A stretch of 64,000 bases of DNA from CAJBVG01 sp943371425 (lineage in GTDB: Bacteria > Bacteroidota > Bacteroidia > Sphingobacteriales > Sphingobacteriaceae), in the NCBI GenBank assembly GCA_943371425.1, contig CALRUR010000009.1, positions 1 through 64,000 on the forward strand, read 5' to 3'. Position 1 is the stretch's first letter; each line of letters starts with the position of its first letter. The translations under genes and the position numbers were made by a program. Of the stretch, positions 44,814-52,147 are shown one piece after another. The notes under the pieces are model-generated. The model was not told where the DNA came from. It saw only the letters and a list, made by a program, of their open reading frames with translations, and made no database searches.

Positions 44814-46052
44814 TCAATGTCCTTTTACGAAAACATGTTCTATGCAATTTTCTGTAAATGCATAGGGAATATATGCTAAGCTAGGTATCTTTTTGGTAAG
44901 AATTAAATCGGCGTATTTGCCAACTGTTATGCTACCCGTTTGTGCTTGCAACTCCATAGCAAATGCACCGTTAATAGTACATGCATTTATGGCCTCTTCT
45001 GGTGTCATTTTAAGCTGTGTGCAAGCAAGAGAGCAAATAAACGACATGTTGCCGCTTGGTGAGGTTCCTGGGTTGTAATCGCTTGCTAATGCAATTGCCA
45101 AGCCGGCATCAATCATTTTACGTGCTGGCTGGTAAGGTAAATTTATAAAGAAAGCAGCAGATGGTAAAAGAGTACCTATGGTATTCGAATTAAATAAACA
45201 ATTAAGTTCATCATCGCCCACACATTCTAAATGATCAACAGATACTGCATTGTATTTTACGCCCACTTGTATGCCACCAGAATAATGCAATTGGTTGGCG
45301 TGTATTTTAGGTTTCAAACCGTATTTAGCCCCAGCTTCTAAAATTTTAGAAGTTTCCTCCGCATTAAAAAATCCATCTTCGCAAAAGGCATCAATATAAT
45401 CTGCTAATCCTTCATCGGCTACACGTGGTAGCATTTCGTTTATAATTAAATTGATGTATGCTTCGTGGTTTTGTTTATATTCTAATGGGTAAGCATGTGC
45501 TGCTAAGAAATTTGCTTTAATTGTTAAACTTGATGTTTCTTTTAACTTTCTTATTACGCGTAACATTTTTAGTTCTGCTTCGGTAGTTAAACCGTAACCA
45601 CTTTTTATTTCAATGTTAGCAGTACCTTGTAAACGCACCTGCTCTAAACGTAGGTAGGCCGTTTCGTATAGTTCTTCTTCTGAAGTTGATTGTAATTTTT
45701 TTGCCGAGTTTAAAATACCTCCGCCTTTGCGTGCAATTTCTTCGTAAGGTATTCCTTTAATTCTATCAACAAATTCCGATTCTCTACTCGCTGCATAAAC
45801 TAAATGTGTGTGCGAATCGTTGTAGGCGGGCATTAAAAATTTTCCATCGGCATCTATTTGTAAATCGTAAATAGATATTGTGTCTAAATCTAATGTGTTC
45901 ATAGAACCAAAGGATTCTATTTTGTCATTATCTACTACAAGCCAAGCGTTTTCAATACTTTCAAGCTTTGCCATTTCTGCACCGGCAAGTTTTTCCTTGT
46001 TGCTATCAAGTATACCTACTAATGATTTTATGTTGTAGAAAATACTTTTCAT
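44814..46052 (-). CDS. hutI: Imidazolonepropionase
   Basis: A 412-residue amidohydrolase opening the imidazolone ring in histidine degradation. The zinc motif SHTHLVYA, the conserved SRESEFVDRI, the NIEIKSGYGLTTE segment and the later DYNPGTSPSGNM loop identify HutI. The ATG at 46052 overlaps the xth stop by one base (TAATG); an upstream in-frame start at 46079 is inside xth and rejected. It is followed directly by hutG. Confidence 0.93.
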   Translation of the reverse strand: MKSIFYNIKSLVGILDSNKEKLAGAEMAKLESIENAWLVVDNDKIESFGSMNTLDLDTISIYDLQIDADGKFLMPAYNDSHTHLVYAASRESEFVDRIKGIPYEEIARKGGGILNSAKKLQSTSEEELYETAYLRLEQVRLQGTANIEIKSGYGLTTEAELKMLRVIRKLKETSSLTIKANFLAAHAYPLEYKQNHEAYINLIINEMLPRVADEGLADYIDAFCEDGFFNAEETSKILEAGAKYGLKPKIHANQLHYSGGIQVGVKYNAVSVDHLECVGDDELNCLFNSNTIGTLLPSAAFFINLPYQPARKMIDAGLAIALASDYNPGTSPSGNMSFICSLACTQLKMTPEEAINACTINGAFAMELQAQTGSITVGKYADLILTKKIPSLAYIPYAFTENCIEHVFVKGH

Positions 46053-46819
46053 TACTTTAACTCTAGTAAAATCGGACAATGATCCGAGTGTTTTGCTTCC
46101 GATAGAATACTTGCACGTTTTAATCTTTTCTCCAATTCTTTACTTATTAAATGATAGTCGATACGCCAGCCTAAATTCTTGCCTCTTGCTCCAGCTCTAA
46201 AACTCCACCATGTATAATGATGTGGTTCTTGGTTAAAATATCGGAAACTATCTATAAAACCGTCATTAATAAAATTTTCCATCCACTCTCGTTCTTCTGG
46301 TAAAAAACCAGAGGAATTTGCATTCGATTTAGGGTTATGTATATCTATAGGTTTGTGGCAAATATTGTAATCTCCAGAAATAATAAGTTCCGGATATTTC
46401 CATTTAAGTTCATGAATATATTCTTTGAAAAAATCCATAAATTGATATTTCACTTCTTGCCTATCCTCACCACTTGAGCCAGAAGGTAAGTAAACACTCA
46501 TTACAGAGAGGTCATCAAAATCTGCGCGTAAAACTCTTCCTTCGTAATCAAACAATTCATGCCCACATCCATATTCAATATTGTTTGGTTTTTTCTTTGA
46601 TAAAATGGCCACACCACTGTATCCTTTTTTTTGTGCAGGATACCAATAATGATGATAACCTAAATCTTCAATCATTTTAAGCTCCATCGGAATTTGATCT
46701 AGCTGTACTTTAATTTCTTGTAAGCACACTACATCTGCATCGCTGGCTTGTAACCATTGCAACCAATTTTTACTAATGGCAGATCGAATGCCATTTACAT
46801 TGTAGGATATTATTTTCAA
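46052..46819 (-). CDS. xth: Exodeoxyribonuclease III
   Basis: A 255-residue AP endonuclease/3'-exonuclease of base-excision repair. The protein begins LKIISYNVNGIRSAI at a TTG (46819), one base after the cyclophilin stop. The frame stays open to a GTG at 46870, but that would add a lysine-rich stretch read from the cyclophilin tail. Catalytic blocks are CLQEIKV, SGVAILSK, SGDYNICHKPID, WRIDYHLIS and the final KHSDHCPI. It is coupled to hutI on the other side. Confidence 0.93.
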   Translation of the reverse strand: MKIISYNVNGIRSAISKNWLQWLQASDADVVCLQEIKVQLDQIPMELKMIEDLGYHHYWYPAQKKGYSGVAILSKKKPNNIEYGCGHELFDYEGRVLRADFDDLSVMSVYLPSGSSGEDRQEVKYQFMDFFKEYIHELKWKYPELIISGDYNICHKPIDIHNPKSNANSSGFLPEEREWMENFINDGFIDSFRYFNQEPHHYTWWSFRAGARGKNLGWRIDYHLISKELEKRLKRASILSEAKHSDHCPILLELK

Positions 46820-46820
46820 T

Positions 46821-47645
46821 TTATTTTTTCTTTTTTTTGGTTGATGTTTTTTCTTCTTCCTCCATATCACTACTTGCTCGAGATTCGCTTCTTAAAATAT
46901 TTTTCTCTTTTTTACTAGAAAGTTCTTCTTCTGCTTTTCTTTTTTTTTCTTTTTTAACTTTGTATTTCTTTAAAAGTTTAGTTTTTAAAATGCGAACATC
47001 TTCTATCGGACGATCGCCCGGCGCTGTTTTAACAGAGGCAATGGCATCTAACACTTCCATGCCCGCTACAAGTTCACCATAAACAGTATAATTATTATCT
47101 AAATGAGGAGTGCCACCAATAGTTTTATACGCTTCTCTTTGTTCAGGGGTATATTTCCATCCGTTATAATTCTGCATTCTATCTAAATCAGCATCTACAA
47201 ACTTTTTGCCTACTACAATATAGAACTGGCAATTGCTACTTGCTTTCTCCGGGTTACCATCACGAGCAGCCGCTAAAGCTCCTTTCTTATGGTAAAGTGC
47301 AGGATTAAATTCTGCCGGGATACGAGGCACTCCAGGTATATCACCACTTCCTAGTTGCACACCCGGTCCTGCTTTTTTAGAAGTTGGGTCGCCACCTTGT
47401 ATCATAAAAGCATTAATTACTCTATGAAACAATACACTGTCGTACTGTTTTTCTTTTACAATTTTTATAAAATTATCTCTATGTAATGGAGTTTCGTTGT
47501 AGAGTTTTAGCACCATAGTACCCATGGTAGTTGATATTTCTACAAAAGTGTTTTTTTCTTTTTTATTTTTCTTTTCCTTTTTGTCGGCATAAGAAAAACT
47601 TACAATTGCAAGTAGTAAAATACTTAAACTTAATATTCTTTTCAT
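46821..47645 (-). CDS. Exported cyclophilin-type peptidyl-prolyl isomerase
   Basis: A 274-residue protein with a signal peptide (residues 1-20) and a cyclophilin domain of about 190 residues. Identifying blocks are VSLF-type VLFHRVINAFMIQGGDP, the AARDGNPEKASSNCQFYIVVG segment in two parts, and NYTVYGELVAGMEVLD. The last 50 residues are an unusual mixed Lys/Glu/Ser tail ending in five lysines. It probably assists folding in the periplasm. It heads the coupled unit cyclophilin-xth-hutI-hutG. Confidence 0.9.
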   Translation of the reverse strand: MKRILSLSILLLAIVSFSYADKKEKKNKKEKNTFVEISTTMGTMVLKLYNETPLHRDNFIKIVKEKQYDSVLFHRVINAFMIQGGDPTSKKAGPGVQLGSGDIPGVPRIPAEFNPALYHKKGALAAARDGNPEKASSNCQFYIVVGKKFVDADLDRMQNYNGWKYTPEQREAYKTIGGTPHLDNNYTVYGELVAGMEVLDAIASVKTAPGDRPIEDVRILKTKLLKKYKVKKEKKRKAEEELSSKKEKNILRSESRASSDMEEEEKTSTKKKKK

Positions 47646-47716
47646 TTCATTATTAAATTAAACATTTAAATATAGTAAAATTTATTACTTATTTTTATCC
47701 TTTAATATTACGAAAC

Positions 47717-49558
47717 ATGAAATACTCTTATCTACTTCTATTCGCTTTAATAGCTTGCAAATCTTCTGAAAATACTCACACCATGTTAGCAAAAGATAAC
47801 CATACAGCTGCAAGTAGAACCAATGCTCGCATTAAACACTTGGATTTAAACATACAAGTGGATATGGACAATAGAATATTATTTGGAGAGGCAAATTATG
47901 TTTTAGCGGATGATAGAAATTCCGATACTATTTATTTTGATACAAAAGAATTGGTAATTGAAAATGTTTTAGACCTAACTTCAAATGAAAAACTAAGTTT
48001 TCATTTATTTAATAGTGATAAAGTATTAGGTGCTGCACTCGAAATAATTTTAACAAAAAGCACCAAAGCCATCAGTATAAAATATAAAACAAGTTCTAAT
48101 GCTGCAGCCTTACAATGGTTAAACCCTGAGCAAACAGCCGGGAAAAAATATCCGTTTTTATACACGCAATCTCAAGCCATTTTAGCACGTTCATGGATTC
48201 CTTGCCAAGACGGGCCTGCAATACGTTTTACCTATAATGCAAAGGTTAAAGTGAATAAAGAATTAATAGCTTTAATGAGTGCCGAAAACCCAGTAATTAA
48301 AAACGATTCGGGTATTTACACCTTTAAACAAACCAAGCCAATTCCTTCTTATTTAATGGCTTTGGCTGTAGGCGATTTAGCATTTAAACCTTTAAGTGAA
48401 AACACTGGTGTATATGCGGAGCCAATAGATTTAGATAAATGCGCAGCAGAGTTTGTGGATTTACCTAAAATGATGAAAGCAGCAGAAAATTTATATGGCA
48501 AATACCAATGGAACAGATACGATGTTTTGGTATTGCCTCCAAGTTTCCCTTTCGGTGGTATGGAAAATCCGGAACTTACATTTGCCACACCAACCATTAT
48601 TGCAGGCGATAGATCTTTAGTGAGTTTGTTAGCTCATGAATTAGCACACTCTTGGTCGGGTAACTTAGTAACCAACGCTACTTGGAATGATTTCTGGTTG
48701 AACGAAGGTTTTACCGTTTATTTTGAACGCAGAATTATGGAAGCCATTGAAGGCAAAGAATATGCAGACATGTTGCAAATATTAGGTTATCAGGATTTGC
48801 AAGAAGAGTTAAAAGCTTTTGGGAAAGGACATGAAGATACGCGCTTGTACTTGGATTTAGAGGGTCGCGACCCTGACGAAGGCTTAACAGATATTGCCTA
48901 TGAAAAAGGTGCACTGTTTTTAATTCACATTGAAAGTATTGTTGGTAGAAAAAAAATAGATGCTTTTCTCAAAAATTATTTTCAATCCAACGCATTTAAA
49001 ACAATGGATACTAAAGGCTTTATACAATTATTAAATACTGATTTAATAAAAGGAGATGAGAAATTAGCTGCTTTAATAAATGCAGATGCATGGATTTATG
49101 AATCGGATTTACCCAATAGCATTCCATTACTTAATTCAATAAAATTAGAAATGGTAAATAAAAGTTTAATAGATTTTGCTGCAGGAAAAAAAGCAAAAGA
49201 ATTAGACACTAAAAATTGGTCGAGCCACGAGTACCTATATTTTATTAGAGGTTTAAGCAAAGAGTTAGATACAACTAAACTCAATGATTTGAAATCGGCC
49301 TTTAATTTTGCAAGCTCTGGCAATTCAGAATTAGAAGCTGCTTGGTTCGAACATGTAATTCGTCATCAATACAAAAAGGACTATACCTATTTAGAAAGTT
49401 TTTTAATGAAGGTAGGACGACGTAAATTTTTGATGCCTTTGTACTCTGCATTAGCTAGTACCTCAGAAGGGAAAAAGTATGCAAAAGAAATTTATGAGAA
49501 GGCACGTAATAATTACCACTACGTATCTATACAAAGTTTAGATGAGCTCTTGAAATAA
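47717..49558 (+). CDS. M1 family aminopeptidase, leukotriene A4 hydrolase-like lipoprotein
   Basis: A 613-residue zinc aminopeptidase. The zinc site HELAH is at 307-311 with the third ligand Glu in NEGF near 330, and the substrate-binding GGMENPE (the family GAMEN motif) lies about 30 residues earlier. The C-terminal helical domain is of the leukotriene A4 hydrolase type. A lipoprotein signal (LLFALIACKSS, Cys near 14) suggests anchoring in the envelope. It would trim peptides outside the cytoplasm. Its final codons form one arm of a terminator hairpin. Confidence 0.92.
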   Translation: MKYSYLLLFALIACKSSENTHTMLAKDNHTAASRTNARIKHLDLNIQVDMDNRILFGEANYVLADDRNSDTIYFDTKELVIENVLDLTSNEKLSFHLFNSDKVLGAALEIILTKSTKAISIKYKTSSNAAALQWLNPEQTAGKKYPFLYTQSQAILARSWIPCQDGPAIRFTYNAKVKVNKELIALMSAENPVIKNDSGIYTFKQTKPIPSYLMALAVGDLAFKPLSENTGVYAEPIDLDKCAAEFVDLPKMMKAAENLYGKYQWNRYDVLVLPPSFPFGGMENPELTFATPTIIAGDRSLVSLLAHELAHSWSGNLVTNATWNDFWLNEGFTVYFERRIMEAIEGKEYADMLQILGYQDLQEELKAFGKGHEDTRLYLDLEGRDPDEGLTDIAYEKGALFLIHIESIVGRKKIDAFLKNYFQSNAFKTMDTKGFIQLLNTDLIKGDEKLAALINADAWIYESDLPNSIPLLNSIKLEMVNKSLIDFAAGKKAKELDTKNWSSHEYLYFIRGLSKELDTTKLNDLKSAFNFASSGNSELEAAWFEHVIRHQYKKDYTYLESFLMKVGRRKFLMPLYSALASTSEGKKYAKEIYEKARNNYHYVSIQSLDELLK

Positions 49559-49573
49559 CAAGCTCATCTAAAC
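49536..49573. terminator. Terminator hairpin overlapping the end of the M1 peptidase gene
   Basis: GTTTAGATGAGCT (49536-49548, inside the coding sequence) pairs perfectly with AGCTCATCTAAAC (49561-49573). The 12-nt loop holds the stop codon TAA. The right arm is followed by AAAAATTTTAT. The convergent Pit gene ends eight bases further, so the hairpin can serve both strands. Confidence 0.7.
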
Positions 49574-49580
49574 AAAAATT

Positions 49581-50636
49581 TTATAACCAAATGCTAATAA
49601 AATAGTACACTAAAGCAGCTATAGTTGCCGAAACTGGAATGGTTAATACCCATGCCCACAGTAAACTAATAGTTACGCCCCAACGTACTGCCGAAATTCT
49701 TTTCGCTAAACCTACTCCAATAATAGAACCGGTAATAGTGTGTGTGGTTGAAACAGGAATTTTGAAATGTTCTGTCATGAATAAGGTGATGGCACCAGCA
49801 GTTTCAGCAGCAACTCCTTCTAGTGGAGTAACCTTTGTAATCTTGCTTCCCATAGTTTTAACAATTTTCCAACCGCCAGACATAGTACCTGCAGCAATAG
49901 CAGTATAACATGCTAATGGAACCCAGAAAGGTGGCTCTGTAATTTTTACTTTGCCATTTGTAATTGAATATTTTAGGTTTAACCAATCTGGTAAAGTTGC
50001 CGGGTCTAATTGATTTTGTGTAATGTATACGATGATAGCAGCAGATATGATACCCATTACTTTTTGAGCATCGTTACCACCGTGTCCTAAACTGAACGCA
50101 GCAGAAGAAACTAACTGTAAACGTTTAAACCAAGTGTCGGCCCTACGAGGAGAAGCTCTTCGGAATATATACATGATTAACACCGTAATCATATAGGCCA
50201 TAATCATACCCATAATAGGTGCTAATACAATAAACGATGCTACTTTTGCAATTACTTGCATGTTTACTACACTGAAACCTGCATGTGCAATAGCCGCTCC
50301 TGCAAACCCGCCAATTAAGGTATGCGATGAACTTGAAGGTATACCAAACCACCAGGTTAATAAATTCCAAAAAATGGCAGCTATTACTCCGGCTAATATT
50401 ACTACTAAGTTTATTTGTAATGTGTTAACTGTTTTCGCTACAGTATCGGCTACGTTTAAGTGAAAAATCCAATAAGCTAAAAAGTTGAAAAATGCTGCCC
50501 ACAATACAGCTTGAAAAGGGGTTAATACTTTTGTGGATACTACAGTAGCTATTGAGTTAGCCGCATCATGAAATCCATTTATGTAATCGAAAATCAGTGC
50601 TAGTACAATGATAACGATAAGTAAAGTTAAACTCAT
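49581..50636 (-). CDS. Inorganic phosphate transporter, Pit family
   Basis: A 351-residue inner-membrane protein with about ten helices. Both copies of the PiT signature are visible: FDYINGFHDAANSIATVVST near the start, and the internal SLGHGGNDAQKVMG; PVSTTHTITGSIIG is a further family block. It carries phosphate (as metal-phosphate) by proton symport. The upstream DUF47 gene lies 12 bases away and encodes the usual accessory protein. A Pho-box-like repeat precedes the pair. Confidence 0.93.
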   Translation of the reverse strand: MSLTLLIVIIVLALIFDYINGFHDAANSIATVVSTKVLTPFQAVLWAAFFNFLAYWIFHLNVADTVAKTVNTLQINLVVILAGVIAAIFWNLLTWWFGIPSSSSHTLIGGFAGAAIAHAGFSVVNMQVIAKVASFIVLAPIMGMIMAYMITVLIMYIFRRASPRRADTWFKRLQLVSSAAFSLGHGGNDAQKVMGIISAAIIVYITQNQLDPATLPDWLNLKYSITNGKVKITEPPFWVPLACYTAIAAGTMSGGWKIVKTMGSKITKVTPLEGVAAETAGAITLFMTEHFKIPVSTTHTITGSIIGVGLAKRISAVRWGVTISLLWAWVLTIPVSATIAALVYYFISIWL

Positions 50637-50648
50637 TTTTTTAAATGA

Positions 50649-51296
50649 TTAGGCATGCTTTACAATAATAGATTCCATAACATTTGCAACATCTTCACAC
50701 ATATCTGTTGCAGTTTCTAATGCTGATAAAATCTCTTTCATTTTGAAAAGTTCAATTGCATTTGTTTCATTTTTAAACAAATCTGCAACTGCCATATCAA
50801 ACACATAGTCCGCTTGGTTTTCCATGCTGTTAATTCTTACGCATGAATCGGTAACGTTGCGTATGTGTTTTAAATCTTTTAATTCTTTTACTGCCTTATC
50901 AATGTCTTTACAACCTTGCGAAATTAAATCCGCTAACTTTTTAATAGGCTCAGTAGTATAGTTTAAATTGTATAACAACATTCTATTTGATGAACCGTGT
51001 ATGTAATCCGCCACATCATCAATAGCCGAAGCTAATGCATGTATATCTTCCCTGTCAAAAGGAGTGATGAAATTTTTACTTAACTCTAAAAATATTTCGT
51101 GTGTAATTTCATCCCCACGATGCTCCAAATCGTCGATTTTCTTAATTAATTCGTTTCTGTGCTCAAGGTCGCTTGCATTTACTGCCTCTACTAAATAATC
51201 AGAAAGAGTAATTAAATTTGCACTCGCGCTTTCGAAAAGTGGGAAGAACTTTTTGTCTTTTGGCAAAAAGTACTGAAAAATAGAGTTTAGTGACAT
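50649..51296 (-). CDS. DUF47 family PhoU-like accessory protein
   Basis: A 215-residue all-helical protein. The PhoU-like repeat elements are LEHRGDEITHEIFLELSKNFITPFDREDIHALASAIDD (read in parts) and the later RINSMENQADYVFDMA. DUF47 proteins are encoded beside Pit transporters and are thought to control them. It is first in the two-gene unit. Promoter: TACTTTTG (51323-51316, leftward) fits the -7 box, with TTAACA repeats where the -33 box should be. Confidence 0.9.
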   Translation of the reverse strand: MSLNSIFQYFLPKDKKFFPLFESASANLITLSDYLVEAVNASDLEHRNELIKKIDDLEHRGDEITHEIFLELSKNFITPFDREDIHALASAIDDVADYIHGSSNRMLLYNLNYTTEPIKKLADLISQGCKDIDKAVKELKDLKHIRNVTDSCVRINSMENQADYVFDMAVADLFKNETNAIELFKMKEILSALETATDMCEDVANVMESIIVKHA

Positions 51297-51315
51297 TTTT
51301 AGTTTTAATTTGGCT

Positions 51316-51349
51316 CAAAAGTAAGTACTTAATGTTAAGTAAATGTTAA
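51316..51349 (-). promoter_or_regulatory. Pho-box-like direct repeats and -7 box of the DUF47-Pit unit
   Basis: Read leftward there are two exact TTAACA hexamers (51349-51344 and 51338-51333) with a period of 11 bases, then, ten bases on, the -7 box TACTTTTG. Direct TTAACA-like repeats of 11-bp period are the PhoP/PhoB binding pattern known from other phyla. No TTTG -33 box is present at N19, as expected of an activator-dependent promoter. The assignment is inference from pattern and context. Confidence 0.45.
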
Positions 51350-51461
51350 CAAATTGAAAAAAGCCATTTTTTTAATTTCAACAATAAAATCGAAAAAAGG
51401 ACACTAAAATATTTATAAAATTCAATAAATCAATTACTTAATAATTAAATTTGAACACATT

Positions 51462-51962
51462 ATGTTGAAAATTATAAAAGCAGACATAAATAATATTAAA
51501 GAAATTGTATCAATTGCTTATGATACATGGTTTCCAACGTATAAAAATGTGATTTCTCAAGAGCAAATAGATTTTATGTTTGGAGAAATGTATACCCCCG
51601 AGGCTATTTATAAACAAATGGATTTTTTAGGTCACGAATTTTATATTGCATATGAAAATGAAAGAGCGGTTGGCTTTGCATCTATCTCAGAAATGATCCA
51701 TGAAACACCATCAACCTATAAAATTCACAAACTGTATTTTTTGCCAGAAACCCAAGGGAAGGGATATGGTAAAGAGATGTTGAGTTATTTGGAGAAAGAG
51801 TATAAAGAGCATGCAGAGTTTGTAATATTGAATGTTAACATTAATAATCCGGCATATCATTTTTATCTGAAAATGAAGTATACCGTTAGAGAGCGTATTG
51901 ACATACCTTACGGTGAATTTATGCTTAATGATTATGTGATGGAAAAAAACATAAAGAATTAA
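51462..51962 (+). CDS. GNAT family N-acetyltransferase
   Basis: A 166-residue acetyltransferase. The acetyl-CoA-binding block is LYFLPETQGKGYGKEML (Q/RxxGxG/A as QGKGYG), preceded by the beta strand KIHKLYFL and followed by ILNVNINNPAYHFYLKMKY. The start is an ATG with a -7-like TAAATTTG at 51446-51453. The acceptor is unknown; small-molecule amines or protein N-termini are both possible. It is separated from the TonB receptor by its riboswitch. Confidence 0.88.
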   Translation: MLKIIKADINNIKEIVSIAYDTWFPTYKNVISQEQIDFMFGEMYTPEAIYKQMDFLGHEFYIAYENERAVGFASISEMIHETPSTYKIHKLYFLPETQGKGYGKEMLSYLEKEYKEHAEFVILNVNINNPAYHFYLKMKYTVRERIDIPYGEFMLNDYVMEKNIKN

Positions 51963-51995
51963 TTTGCGATTGGCATAAATTATTACATACATTTG
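51963..51995 (+). promoter_or_regulatory. Promoter of the riboswitch-TonB receptor unit
   Basis: TTTG at 51963-51966, 21 bases, then TACATTTG at 51988-51995, matching the Bacteroidota -33/-7 consensus. The expected start of transcription, about 52000-52002, coincides with the first base of riboswitch stem P1. The -33 box begins right after the stop codon of the acetyltransferase gene. Confidence 0.6.
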
Positions 51996-51999
51996 TGCT

Positions 52000-52084
52000 A
52001 GCTCAAAGGGGTGGTACCAACACACGGTGCCTGAGATAATACCCATAGAACCTGATACGGATAATGCCGGCGAAGGGATGAGGT
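52000..52084 (+). promoter_or_regulatory. TPP riboswitch (THI box)
   Basis: A full thiamine pyrophosphate aptamer. The 5' part is CTCAAAGGGGTG, the pyrimidine-binding arm contains CTGAGATAATACCC (52031 onward), and the pyrophosphate arm contains GGATAATGCCGGCGAAGGGA. Closing stem P1 is CTCA (52002-52005) with TGAG (52079-52082). Thiamine pyrophosphate binding would reduce expression of the TonB-dependent receptor that starts 64 bases downstream. Confidence 0.95.
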
Positions 52085-52100
52085 GATAAAATCGTTGTAG

Positions 52101-52121
52101 GACTACTAATCCCTTGTAGTC
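52101..52121 (+). promoter_or_regulatory. Hairpin between TPP aptamer and receptor start
   Basis: GACTAC (52101-52106) and GTAGTC (52116-52121) form a stem with a 9-nt loop, followed by TGAGGTTTTA. It may be the expression platform: a weak terminator or a structure that alternates with the aptamer. The following TGAG (52122-52125) repeats the 3' strand of P1, so competition with the aptamer is conceivable. Confidence 0.4.
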
Positions 52122-52147
52122 TGAGGTTTTATACTAATTTAATTACA

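Noticed and set aside
46819..46870. Longer xth protein starting at a GTG (46870)
   Set aside because: The added 17 residues are read from the cyclophilin tail in another frame and are absent from exonuclease III proteins; the TTG start lies one base after the upstream stop.
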